This document shows, one piece after another, positions 1-7,781 of a stretch of 64,000 nucleotides of DNA. Within the stretch, counting starts at the first letter, position 1; every line of letters starts with the position of its first letter. The stretch comes from Humibacter sp049446075 (GTDB lineage Bacteria; Actinomycetota; Actinomycetes; Actinomycetales; Microbacteriaceae). The stretch is taken from NCBI RefSeq assembly GCF_049446075.1, contig NZ_JBMSEB010000002.1, positions 248,001 through 312,000 on the forward strand, given 5' to 3'. The translations under genes were made by a program, and so were the position numbers. Under the pieces are notes generated by a model. That model did no database searches. It saw only the letters and a list, made by a program, of their open reading frames with translations, and was not told the origin of the DNA.

Positions 1-1809
1 AACGGTGACGGAGGCGCCACCCGAATACTCGGACCCGGTCAGCCCGTTCAGCTTCACCGTGCCCCAGGCGACCGAGTGCGACTGGCCGTCGCACCAGGAG
101 GGCGCCTGCACCGAGACGGAAGAGGATGCCGTGACGCACGGCCCGCCCGTCGCCCCATTGAAGATGACGATCTGGGCGCCGTTGCCGTTATCGGCCATAC
201 AGCCTGGGAGGTTCGCCAACGGGCGAACCGTGTAGCTCTGCAGGTCTGCCGGTCCGGCGAAACCGGCACACGCGGGCACCTGCCCAGTGCCCACGCGCAG
301 GGCGAAGTCGTAGCACAGCGTGGAGGTGCTCGAATAGGTGATGTAGTACTTCGTGCCGACCATGACTCCTGTGCCGAAGCCGAGGGTCGGCGGCGAGAAG
401 CCGTACTGGGTCAACGGGTACGGATTCGCGATCTGTACGTCGGCGGTGGAGTAGCAGCCGGTGTTGATCGCTGCGTGGAATACCGAGCACGCTCCGAGAA
501 CGGCCCCTGCTGCGGAGAGCACGGGAAGCACTTCGCTCGGTGACCCGGACTGCGTCGGGCCCACGCTCTGCGCCGTGACCAGCGTGGGCGTTGCAGTGCC
601 GACGTTGTAGCCGAAGAGGTAGTTGTCGTTGTTGCCCGTGGTGTACGTGAAGTAGAGGTAGTTGCCATAGGTGCCGACTTCGGCGTGATACGCGGTAGAG
701 ACCGTGACGGGGCCGATGCCGGCGTTCGTGACTCCGCAGCTGGAGGCCGTGGTCGGGTTGAAGCAGAGCAGGTTGCCCGTGGTGTCGACGAAGTAGTACC
801 GGCCATTCGTGGCGCGGATGCCGTCACCTGCGAGCTGCCCGTACGCCGCGCTGACCGGAGCAGCCGTGACCGTGTCCAACTGGGTGAATCCGCAGCTGAC
901 CAGTGTCGTCAGGTTGAGGCACTGCAGACCCACCGCGTACCTGCCCCCGACGGCCGCCAGGGCTCCGACCGGCCAGTACAGCAGACCGCCCTCGATGAAC
1001 GAGCCGTTCACGCCCGCGGTCGTGTAGCTAATTGCGCCGGTGCCGAGCGCCGCGCCCGGCACAGCCGAGACGTAGCTGGCGTGAGCCGGCCATCCTGGGC
1101 ACACCGCGTTGCTCAGAGTGGAGCAGAACACCGTGGCTGCGTTGGGGCTGTGGTGATAGACGGTGTAGATGTTCGAGCCGAAACCCTCGACGCTGTAGCC
1201 GTCGCCGCCCGGTGTGTTGAAGTTCGCCACCGCGTTCGTGAAGCTTGTGGATGTCTTGGCCGCGGCGGGATCGACCGTCCCGGTCGCCCCTACACCGGTG
1301 GACCCGGCGACGGGAGCGCCTGCGGTGTAGGTCGAGCCGCCGTTCGTCGAGTACTGAGGGGACATCCCCGCCGGAAGCTGCAACGACCCGTTCACGTAGG
1401 TCTGCCCTGCCGTGATCGGATCTTTCCACTGCACCTGGGTCGCCGAGGCACTGTTGGTGTTGTTCGTGTAGTCGGTGACCCACTTGATCGTGTCGCCCGG
1501 GTTGGCGGTGCCTGCGGGACCGCCGGAGACGGCCGTCGAGTTGGTAGTGGTGTCTGTGCCGGATTTGGACACGGTCGACAAGGGGGTCGACGACTGGGCG
1601 GCAGCAGCGGGTTGTGGCGTACTGGTCAGCAGGACCGTCGCCATGGTGGCGGCCACTGTCACGACAGTGAGAGCGGCAGCCAGAACCCGGAACCGCCTAG
1701 TCGGGCGTCCGGAGTGCCAGAAGAGCCCGCGTACCAACGCGATGCCCCTCGCGTCGGTCGCTGGTTCGTCGCTCTCGCTGCGCGATGCGCGCGATGCCCG
1801 TGATCCCAT
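1..1809 (-). CDS. Large secreted surface protein with DUF11-like domain (3' end outside window)
   Basis: The reverse strand is open from an ATG at 1809 to the window edge: 603 codons with no stop, so the C-terminus is missing. GGGGAGA lies 5 nt before the ATG. The N-terminus is a basic stretch followed by a hydrophobic segment (about residues 40-65), then a Ser/Thr-rich stretch ending in a DUF11-like domain (about 80-150) with the typical TANPGDTIKWV start. The rest is rich in Tyr, Gly and Thr, with repeated aromatic strands and paired cysteines, as in extracellular beta-rich adhesin or propeller-like proteins. I infer export and display at the cell surface; the anchor would lie beyond the window. 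No ligand can be named. Overlapping open frames on the other strand are low-complexity shadows. Confidence 0.85.
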   Translation of the reverse strand, partial: MGSRASRASRSESDEPATDARGIALVRGLFWHSGRPTRRFRVLAAALTVVTVAATMATVLLTSTPQPAAAAQSSTPLSTVSKSGTDTTTNSTAVSGGPAGTANPGDTIKWVTDYTNNTNSASATQVQWKDPITAGQTYVNGSLQLPAGMSPQYSTNGGSTYTAGAPVAGSTGVGATGTVDPAAAKTSTSFTNAVANFNTPGGDGYSVEGFGSNIYTVYHHSPNAATVFCSTLSNAVCPGWPAHASYVSAVPGAALGTGAISYTTAGVNGSFIEGGLLYWPVGALAAVGGRYAVGLQCLNLTTLVSCGFTQLDTVTAAPVSAAYGQLAGDGIRATNGRYYFVDTTGNLLCFNPTTASSCGVTNAGIGPVTVSTAYHAEVGTYGNYLYFTYTTGNNDNYLFGYNVGTATPTLVTAQSVGPTQSGSPSEVLPVLSAAGAVLGACSVFHAAINTGCYSTADVQIANPYPLTQYGFSPPTLGFGTGVMVGTKYYITYSSTSTLCYDFALRVGTGQVPACAGFAGPADLQSYTVRPLANLPGCMADNGNGAQIVIFNGATGGPCVTASSSVSVQAPSWCDGQSHSVAWGTVKLNGLTGSEYSGGASVTV

Positions 1810-2113
1810 GTGTCTCCCCGTCTCGACACAGCTCAGACCGGGACGCGAGTCCCGAGTCTGAGCGATAAGCGCTAACAGCTGCTGCACCATCGCTAGACCA
1901 CTGCGCGCCAAGCCAAGGGCATGGAGCACGTCGGGGGGAAGACAACAGACGAAATATCACCCGAAACCTCACCCTCGTCTGCCCCTCTATGGGGGCAGAG
2001 GGGTCGAGAATCGCTGTAAGCCCTCTCAGCTCGAGACGACTTTGAAAACGTGGCGGTGCCAGACCAGCGCCGAGCTTCGCTGCACTGCGAATGAGACCAT
2101 CGGCGCGTCGTCG
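1810..2113. other. Intergenic region with small hairpin
   Basis: This stretch holds no gene. It must carry the promoter of the surface protein at 1809 and the end of the DUF2071 transcript. The one visible structure is a hairpin with arms CTGCCCC (1979-1985) and GGGGCAG (1992-1998). It could end the leftward transcript, although no T-tract follows. Confidence 0.5.
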
Positions 2114-2854
2114 TCAGGCGGTCGCTTCTGCGATCGCGCGCCGTTGCATGTGTTGGCCGTCGACAGCTCTCCAGCGCACCGGGATGTCCTGCATGATCAG
2201 GATGTTGTCGAGGTGCGCCGACCCTGCGGGCAAGCTGTCGAAGTAGCTCGATCGTATGGATAGCGCTGTGCCGGCGCGGACGTGCCACTTCGTCGGCTGC
2301 AGGCGCAGCCCCTCGAGCTTGTTCTCGGCGCGAGCGGGCGACCAGCCGATCTCGCCCTTTCGGAAGAACCGGGATGCGTCGTCGATCGTGGGAAAGAGGG
2401 AACTCGACCACTCATCCGTAGTTTCGACGTCGGCGTGCGTGGTTGCCGTCGCCGAGACCATGTCGACCGTGAATCGGTCGCCGGATTCGCGCACCGTGAA
2501 CCGCGCGTGCTTGTGGACGCCTGGGAACACACGGCCTCCGGCCGCAACGGGCAGCCACGAGGCCGAGCATCGCTCGCGGATGTAGACACCATCGTGTGTT
2601 CCCTCGTCGTCATCCCACTCGACGGCGACGCGATGCGCGGCTGCCTCTCCGCGCCAGCCGACGTCGGCGTGGACCCAATCCGGTCTGAGGGCGCCGAGCC
2701 GAATCAGGCAGATCCCGGCCACTGCGTAACCGTCGACGAGCTGAGGCCGAAGACCTTTCGGCACAAGCGAGGAGGCGGTGTCGGGATCGAGGCGGTAGTT
2801 GATCAGAAGCCGACGTTCGAACTTCGCAGACAGTGACATCCCTGCTGACCTCAC
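2114..2854 (-). CDS. DUF2071 (YqjF-like) protein
   Basis: A 246-residue protein with the DUF2071 pattern: an N-terminal FERRLLINYRLDP stretch, a central acetoacetate-decarboxylase-like fold region, and a C-terminal strand ending near PVRWRAVDG. DUF2071 members (YqjF type) are cytoplasmic and of unknown reaction. The GTG start at 2854 is chosen because AGGAG lies 7 nt upstream and the GTGA overlaps the stop of the upstream ArsR gene by 4 nt, implying translational coupling. An ATG at 2839 is the alternative. The coupling suggests the ArsR protein controls it. Confidence 0.85.
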   Translation of the reverse strand: MRSAGMSLSAKFERRLLINYRLDPDTASSLVPKGLRPQLVDGYAVAGICLIRLGALRPDWVHADVGWRGEAAAHRVAVEWDDDEGTHDGVYIRERCSASWLPVAAGGRVFPGVHKHARFTVRESGDRFTVDMVSATATTHADVETTDEWSSSLFPTIDDASRFFRKGEIGWSPARAENKLEGLRLQPTKWHVRAGTALSIRSSYFDSLPAGSAHLDNILIMQDIPVRWRAVDGQHMQRRAIAEATA

Positions 2855-3195
2855 GCTTCGACTCCTGTCTCGGATGCGTCGATCGGCTTGGTCGATTTGC
2901 CCCGCACCGTGCGAAGCACGATCTGCTCAGGGCACACGGCCGAGAGGAAGCTCCCGACCGCCAAAGCGAGACGATCACCGACCAGCGAATACAAGATGCG
3001 GTTGGAGTCGCGGCGCTCGGTGATCAGCCCGGCGGCTCTCAAGACAGACAGGTGCCGCGAAATCGTCGGGCCGCTTGCAGAGAACCTGGCAGCGATCTCG
3101 CCAGCTGCCATCTCGCCGTCCTTGAGGTCTTCCAGAATCTGCCGTCGCGTCGGATGGGCCAACGCGGTGAAGACCTCGGAGCTCGCATCCCGCAT
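2851..3195 (-). CDS. ArsR-family winged-helix repressor
   Basis: 114 residues. A winged helix spans residues 8-80, with FTALAHPTRRQILEDL and the recognition helix SGPTISRHLSVLRAAGL followed by a beta-wing, typical of ArsR/SmtB regulators. No clear metal-binding cysteine motif is present (the only Cys is near the C-terminus), so a metal-free effector is likely. The ATG at 3195 is favoured over longer in-frame starts because a -10 box ends 7 nt upstream and no Shine-Dalgarno exists. It probably represses itself and the coupled DUF2071 gene. Confidence 0.88.
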   Translation of the reverse strand: MRDASSEVFTALAHPTRRQILEDLKDGEMAAGEIAARFSASGPTISRHLSVLRAAGLITERRDSNRILYSLVGDRLALAVGSFLSAVCPEQIVLRTVRGKSTKPIDASETGVEA

Positions 3196-3236
3196 ATTTA
3201 GTAGCATAGCAATATTGCTAAATACACAAACAGTCG
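3196..3236 (-). promoter_or_regulatory. arsR leaderless promoter with palindromic operator
   Basis: On the minus strand a TTTGTG-like -35 and TATGCT -10 precede the ATG at 3195 by 7 nt. Between them is the perfect 14-bp palindrome TAGCAATATTGCTA (3207-3220), overlapping the -10. This placement fits autorepression by the ArsR protein. Confidence 0.7.
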
Positions 3237-3271
3237 AAGTCCGACTGACGTGATCAGCGGCGATGCCGGCG

Positions 3272-4024
3272 CTACGAGTCCCGCATCCGCGCTCGGAGCA
3301 CATCGAATTCGCACCCCGGCGCATCCGGATCGAAGCCGTGCTCGATGAGCCAGCGCGATGCCGTCAGGCTGCGGAGCGACCACCACGCCCTGACCACCTC
3401 GCGATCCGCGTCGCCGTACCCGGCAAGCAGATCGTCCAGGCGTTCCTCGTGCCCGAGGGTGAGGATGGCGAGGTCGAACATGGCGTCGCCCGGGGCTGCC
3501 TCTGACCAGTCGATGACGCCGGTGACCCGGTCACCGTCGACGAATACGTGGGTGATCTGCAGGTCGCCGTGGATGAAAGCCGGGTTCCATGGGCGCAGCG
3601 CGGCCTCCGCGATCTCGCGGTTGTGCCCGATCACCTCGGGGGGCAGAACACCGTTCGTAAGAAGCCACGCGCATTCGGTGTCGAGTTCCGTCGCCACATC
3701 GCCGAGCGTGCGCCCCGGCCAGGGCGGCAGCGGCGCGTCGTGCAGCTTGCGTATGGCGGCGCCAGCCGCGGCCCACGCCGCCGGCGACGCGGGCGACGGT
3801 TCGCCGAGAACGCCGAGGGCCGTGCCGGGCACGGCGGCGAGCGCGAGCACGGGCGGCGCGTGCCAGAGAATCGTCGGCGTGGGTATGGGCGCCATGCCCA
3901 TCGCCCGCACCTCGACCTCGGCATGCGCGGGGTTGCCGTCCACTTTCAAGAAGACGTCGCCGACCCGCAGCGTGGCGCGCTGGCTGTGGGCGACGACGAC
4001 TTCAACCTCATCCATACCGGCCAT
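3272..4024 (-). CDS. Aminoglycoside phosphotransferase (APH)-family kinase
   Basis: 250 residues with the APH/choline-kinase fold: a probable ATP-binding Lys27 in VFLKVDG, the catalytic-loop HGD at residues 152-154, and the metal-binding IDW at 171-173. The Asn normally found five residues after the catalytic Asp is replaced by His159, so activity is uncertain. The family phosphorylates aminoglycosides, macrolides or small metabolites; the substrate cannot be read from sequence. The start may be 4024 or the second Met at 4015. It lies between the ArsR gene and the VOC gene in the same direction, but gaps on both sides suggest its own transcript. Confidence 0.85.
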   Translation of the reverse strand: MAGMDEVEVVVAHSQRATLRVGDVFLKVDGNPAHAEVEVRAMGMAPIPTPTILWHAPPVLALAAVPGTALGVLGEPSPASPAAWAAAGAAIRKLHDAPLPPWPGRTLGDVATELDTECAWLLTNGVLPPEVIGHNREIAEAALRPWNPAFIHGDLQITHVFVDGDRVTGVIDWSEAAPGDAMFDLAILTLGHEERLDDLLAGYGDADREVVRAWWSLRSLTASRWLIEHGFDPDAPGCEFDVLRARMRDS

Positions 4025-4080
4025 CCTGGCCGAAACGGCCGCCGAGTTGCCGCTGCAGCTGCGACTCCGCGAGACGCGCT

Positions 4081-4449
4081 TCAGACGCGGTCGTGGAGAG
4101 TGACGTGGTACCCGTCGGGGTCGGCGAAGGTGAACGTGCGGCCGAACGGGCCGTCGATCGGAGCCGAGACGATCGTGTGGCCGTCCGCGGCAAGTGCGTC
4201 GTGAATGGCCTGCACGTCGGTGGCGTGAAGCCAGATGGCCGCACCGATGCCGGGGTGCGGAACAGACGCAAGGTCGGTGCCGGGAACGATGTCGCGCAGG
4301 GCGAACGCGATGGGCGTCGTTTCGAAGACGACCGCATGCGGAGGACCCGCCTGGGAGCGGGTGAGGCCGAGGTACTGCTCATAGAACGCCTGGGACGCGT
4401 TCAGGTCGCGAGTCTGGAGAGAGATGAAATCGGGGCCGGTGGCTGGCAT
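4081..4449 (-). CDS. VOC-family (glyoxalase/bleomycin-resistance fold) protein
   Basis: 122 residues with one vicinal-oxygen-chelate domain: FISLQTRDLNASQAFYEQYLG at the N-terminus and the closing FTFADPDGYHVTLHD. VOC proteins act as lyases, dioxygenases or drug-binding proteins. With no full metal triad evident, the substrate is unknown. It is transcribed divergently from a MarR regulator 63 bp away, and two 18-bp operator-like palindromes lie between them, so it is the likely target of that regulator. Confidence 0.88.
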   Translation of the reverse strand: MPATGPDFISLQTRDLNASQAFYEQYLGLTRSQAGPPHAVVFETTPIAFALRDIVPGTDLASVPHPGIGAAIWLHATDVQAIHDALAADGHTIVSAPIDGPFGRTFTFADPDGYHVTLHDRV

Positions 4450-4468
4450 GGTGTTGCTCCTTCTTTAT

Positions 4469-4514
4469 ATGTCAGTTTTCTGACATCACTCAACCTATGT
4501 CAGACTACTGACAT
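4469..4514. promoter_or_regulatory. Two MarR operators between the VOC gene and marR
   Basis: Two near-identical 18-bp inverted repeats, ATGTCAG-N4-CTGACAT, lie at 4469-4486 and 4497-4514, 28 bp centre to centre. The second overlaps the ATG of the MarR gene and the first lies just upstream of the VOC gene, so one regulator could shut both promoters. Confidence 0.8.
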
Positions 4515-4980
4515 GAGTCAAAACCGGGAAGGCGTCGACCTGGAGACGTCGCTTGGCTACCTGCTGAAAGAAGCATCCAGCGCACTGCGCACTGCCATGG
4601 AAGACGTGTTGCGGCCGCTCGGGATGACCATCACCCACTACTCCTGCCTCGAGCTGCTGGCACAGCGCCCTGGCCTGTCGAACTCCGAGCTCGCCCGCGG
4701 CACCTTCGTAACGCGGCAAACGATGAACGTGCTTCTGCAAGCCCTCGAGCGAGACGGCTACGTCACCCGGCCGGCGGAAGCCCCCGTCGGCAAGGTTCTC
4801 CCCACCCGGCTCACGCCACGCGGCCGACGAAGCCTGGAGAAGGCATCCGCTGCGGTTCGATCCGTTGAGGCCAGAATGCTCGCGGGCCTCACCGAGGACG
4901 AGCAGGCGCATGCGTTCACGATCCTGCAGAGCATGATCCACTCGTTGCGGCACGACGACGAGGGCGGGCGGGTGCGCTAG
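4513..4980 (+). CDS. MarR-family transcriptional regulator
   Basis: 155 residues with the MarR fold: N-terminal dimerisation helices, a winged helix around residues 50-100 (SNSELARGTFVTRQTMNVLLQ, then a wing with VLPTRLTPRGRR) and a C-terminal helix. The ATG at 4513 is chosen because it begins where homology begins and lies at the edge of a palindromic operator. Upstream in-frame codons run into the divergent VOC gene and are not coding. It is expected to repress itself and the VOC gene, with an unknown ligand. Confidence 0.9.
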   Translation: MSQNREGVDLETSLGYLLKEASSALRTAMEDVLRPLGMTITHYSCLELLAQRPGLSNSELARGTFVTRQTMNVLLQALERDGYVTRPAEAPVGKVLPTRLTPRGRRSLEKASAAVRSVEARMLAGLTEDEQAHAFTILQSMIHSLRHDDEGGRVR

Positions 4981-5085
4981 CCCATTCCGACCTGCCGTGA
5001 AGTGGACAGACCGTTGGCCGGATCTCGATGATCCTCGTCCGATTCCCGATGGTCCGCCGTCGGCGGCAATCGATAGCGTCGAGAG

Positions 5086-6015
5086 GTGAGGGTCGCACTG
5101 CAATTCGCCGCGATGGGGCTCGTCTGGGGTGCGAGCTTCCTATTCATGAAGGTCGCCCTCACGGGCGTGAGCTTCGGGCAGGTCGCCTGGGCCAGGCTCG
5201 TCTTCGGCGCCATCACCCTGGGCGTCATCGCGCTCGTGATGCGGGCACGCCTCCCCCGCGAGCCCATCGTGTGGTTGCACTTCGCCGTCGTCGCGGTCAC
5301 GTACTGCGTCATTCCGTTCCTGCTTTTCGCCTGGGCCGAGCAGTACGTGTCGTCGAGCCTCGCGAGCATCTACAACGCGGTCACGCCCATCACGACGGCC
5401 ATCCTCGCGACCGCGGCATTCCGAGTTGAGAAGCTGAACCGAGACCAGGTGCTCGGTGTGGTGATCGGCATCCTGGGCGTGGTCGTCGTCGTGGGACCGT
5501 GGGCGGTGGATGCTCTGGCCGGCAGTTTGTGGGGACAGCTCACGTGCCTGGGAGCCGTCACCTGCTACGGCTTCAGCTTCGGCTACATCCGGCGCTTCAT
5601 CAGCCCGCGAGCCGTGTCGGCGACGACGAGCGCGCTGCTCAACATCGGCATCGCGGCGGTCATCATGATCCTTCTCACGCCGCTGATCGCCTGGCATCCC
5701 ATCGCCTTCAGCTGGCCGGTGCTGCTCTCGCTGCTTGCGCTCGGCGCGCTCGGAACCGGCGTCGTCTACATCTGGAACATGAACGTGCTGCGGGCCTGGG
5801 GTCCCACGATCACCTCCGGCGTCACGTACGTCACGCCGGTCGTAGGCGTCGCGCTCGGCATCCTGGTGCTCGGCGAGCACCTGACGTGGAACGAGCCGGC
5901 GGGCGCGGTGATCGTGATCGCGGGCATCCTGCTCACCCAGCAGCGAGTGCGGCTGTTCACCAGACGTCAAGCCGAGCCTGCCGTGCAGGAGGCTGCGGCC
6001 CGCCAATTGCGCTGA
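5086..6015 (+). CDS. EamA/DMT-family transporter
   Basis: 309 residues with about ten hydrophobic segments arranged as two EamA repeats (roughly residues 5-135 and 150-290), as in the drug/metabolite transporter superfamily. It is an inner-membrane exporter or permease of unknown substrate. The GTG start at 5086 follows a TAGCGT box by 6 nt, consistent with a leaderless mRNA; the upstream GAGAG is too close to act as a good Shine-Dalgarno. The C-terminal tail is cytoplasmic and charged. Confidence 0.9.
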   Translation: MRVALQFAAMGLVWGASFLFMKVALTGVSFGQVAWARLVFGAITLGVIALVMRARLPREPIVWLHFAVVAVTYCVIPFLLFAWAEQYVSSSLASIYNAVTPITTAILATAAFRVEKLNRDQVLGVVIGILGVVVVVGPWAVDALAGSLWGQLTCLGAVTCYGFSFGYIRRFISPRAVSATTSALLNIGIAAVIMILLTPLIAWHPIAFSWPVLLSLLALGALGTGVVYIWNMNVLRAWGPTITSGVTYVTPVVGVALGILVLGEHLTWNEPAGAVIVIAGILLTQQRVRLFTRRQAEPAVQEAAARQLR

Positions 6016-6078
6016 GGATGCCCGCGGCGCCTTCGTCCGTCTCAGCGTCGCGTCGCAGGTGGGAGCTAGGTTTCACCC

Positions 6079-6456
6079 ATGGGTGTCGAGGTGTGGCGTG
6101 TTGAGGATCATCTGTCGATGGGGACTGAGGCATCGGTTGCGTTGTGGCGTGAGCTCGAGAGGGTGATCCTCGGGTTCGGGCCGGTGTCGTTGGCTGTGTC
6201 GAAGACCACTGTGACGTTCAAGGGGTCCCGACGAGGTTTTGCCGGAGCGCGGCCGAAAGGCGACGCGGTCGTCGGATACTTCGATCTGATGCGTTCTTTG
6301 GGAACGGATGATCAGCGCATCACGCATGTTTCGCCGTACGAGCAGCGCCTGTTCGTACACCGCTTCAGACTGAGCTCTGTCCAGGACCTGGACGCCGAGT
6401 TCGTCGGCTGGTTGCGCGACGCGTACGGGGTGGGATGCGGCGCCCATCTGGCCTGA
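6079..6456 (+). CDS. DUF5655 domain protein
   Basis: 125 residues matching DUF5655: a helix with ASVALWRELERVILGFGPV, then VSKTTVTFKGSRRGFAGARP and strands ending with the HRFRLSS region. The function of the family is unknown; it is related to predicted DNA-transport or dimerisation modules. TAGGTT (6067-6072) lies 6 nt before the ATG, so translation is probably leaderless. It stands alone, with a convergent DUF305 gene downstream. Confidence 0.8.
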   Translation: MGVEVWRVEDHLSMGTEASVALWRELERVILGFGPVSLAVSKTTVTFKGSRRGFAGARPKGDAVVGYFDLMRSLGTDDQRITHVSPYEQRLFVHRFRLSSVQDLDAEFVGWLRDAYGVGCGAHLA

Positions 6457-6549
6457 TCGCGCGCCTGGTCTCTTCGCTTGGAAGCGGCGACGCGGGTGGC
6501 CGCGACTACCGGACAGGATCCGAGAAGTGGCGGCCACCCAGTAGCGCTG

Positions 6550-7143
6550 CTAGAGGGTTGCGGCCAGGTTCTGCATGGTCGCAATCTCGGCGGTCTGATC
6601 GGTGGCGATCTTCTTCGCTAGCGCGACGGCATCCGCGTTCTTCCCGTTCGTGATCTCCTGCTGGGCCATCTCGATGGCGCCTTGATGATGCTGCACCATC
6701 TGGGTGAGGAACAGCTTTCCCGCGTCGGCGCCTGACGCGTTCTTCAGCGCCGCCATGTCCGAGTCGGACATCATGCCGCCCATGTCGTGCGCCGGCATCC
6801 CGGTGGAAGCCCGCCACCCTGTCAACCAGCCGTTCATGGTGCCGATTTCGGGCTGTTGAGCAGCCTTGACCTTCTGCGCAAGTGCCGTGACGCGCTCATC
6901 CACCCCGGCTTTGCCCAGCAGCATGTCTGCCATCTGAATCGCCTGCTGATGGTGCATCACCATGTTCTGGGCAAAACGCACATCGGCGTCATTGTGCGAG
7001 CCTGCGGTATTCGCGGTGGCCGACGCAGAGGAGCCGCTCCTGCTCATACCGGGATGTCCGCCCGAGGGGGTCGCGGAGCATCCGCTGAGGAGCAGCGCGG
7101 TAGCGAGGGCGGTCGCGGAGGCCGCCGTGATCGTGAACTTCAT
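6550..7143 (-). CDS. DUF305 lipoprotein (copper-associated family)
   Basis: 197 residues. A lipoprotein signal peptide ends in a lipobox LSGC (Cys about residue 22). The mature protein has the two DUF305 half-repeats, each with a His-His motif: MVMHHQQAIQMADML and MVQHHQGAIEMAQ. Met-rich stretches and paired His suggest metal binding. The family is often found with copper-handling genes and is predicted to be extracytoplasmic. It follows a DUF6153 gene in the same direction after a gap of about 90 bp and may share its transcript. Confidence 0.9.
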   Translation of the reverse strand: MKFTITAASATALATALLLSGCSATPSGGHPGMSRSGSSASATANTAGSHNDADVRFAQNMVMHHQQAIQMADMLLGKAGVDERVTALAQKVKAAQQPEIGTMNGWLTGWRASTGMPAHDMGGMMSDSDMAALKNASGADAGKLFLTQMVQHHQGAIEMAQQEITNGKNADAVALAKKIATDQTAEIATMQNLAATL

Positions 7144-7236
7144 GACAAAACTTCTCTCTTACTCGAACCTGAATCGGTCGACGACCCCACGGGTCGACGA
7201 ATCGCCTGTGCCGGGTGGCACCCGGGACGGGAGGAA

Positions 7237-7707
7237 TCAGGTTCGACTGATGGAGAGAGTGAGAAGCGACGGCGGGCTGGGCGGTGCGCGGGTTGCCAGC
7301 AGGGCTTCGGCCAGGTCACCCAGCAATCGACGAAGGGTGGTGCCCCACCGCGCTGTCACAACACGGACGATCAGGATCAGTGTCGTGATCAGCAGCGCGA
7401 GCAGGCAGACCATGGCCGTCATGTTGTGGCCGGAATCGCACATCCCGTTGCAGTCCGGCGGGACCATGCCGTGCGCACCCACCGTAGCCATCGAAGCCTC
7501 GGTGGGTAACGCGGCGTGCTCGACAATTCCCGTGCCGCTCAGCTCCTGAGAGATCTCGGCAGCCTGGTGCAGCGAAGGTCCACTCGGGCCCGCAGTAAAC
7601 GTGTGCATCGCGAGCAAGCCGATGAGGATGCCCGTCACAGCGAGCAGCAGAACGATGACGCGCCGCAGGCCACCGAGCCGTGACAGCAGAACGCTTTTGC
7701 TGAGCAC
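7237..7707 (-). CDS. DUF6153 small membrane protein
   Basis: 156 residues from a GTG at 7707 that follows a GGGGGT Shine-Dalgarno. An N-terminal membrane segment (RRVIVLLLAVTGILIGLLA) with the motif LAMHTF is followed by an extracytoplasmic loop containing DCNGMC and His residues, then a second membrane segment (MVCLLALLITTLILIV). This matches DUF6153, a family of unknown function that often lies beside DUF305. The pairing suggests a role in periplasmic metal handling, which is inference. Confidence 0.75.
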   Translation of the reverse strand: MLSKSVLLSRLGGLRRVIVLLLAVTGILIGLLAMHTFTAGPSGPSLHQAAEISQELSGTGIVEHAALPTEASMATVGAHGMVPPDCNGMCDSGHNMTAMVCLLALLITTLILIVRVVTARWGTTLRRLLGDLAEALLATRAPPSPPSLLTLSISRT

Positions 7708-7781
7708 GACACCCCCAACCGACTCGAAGTGGCGGACCCTAGGGTAGCGCGGGGGCATGAAGAGGCGGGATGAAGACGACG

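Noticed and set aside
685..1803. Long rightward open frame opposite the surface protein
   Set aside because: Arg-rich, low-complexity and antisense to a frame with a signal peptide, ribosome site and domain; a GC-driven shadow.
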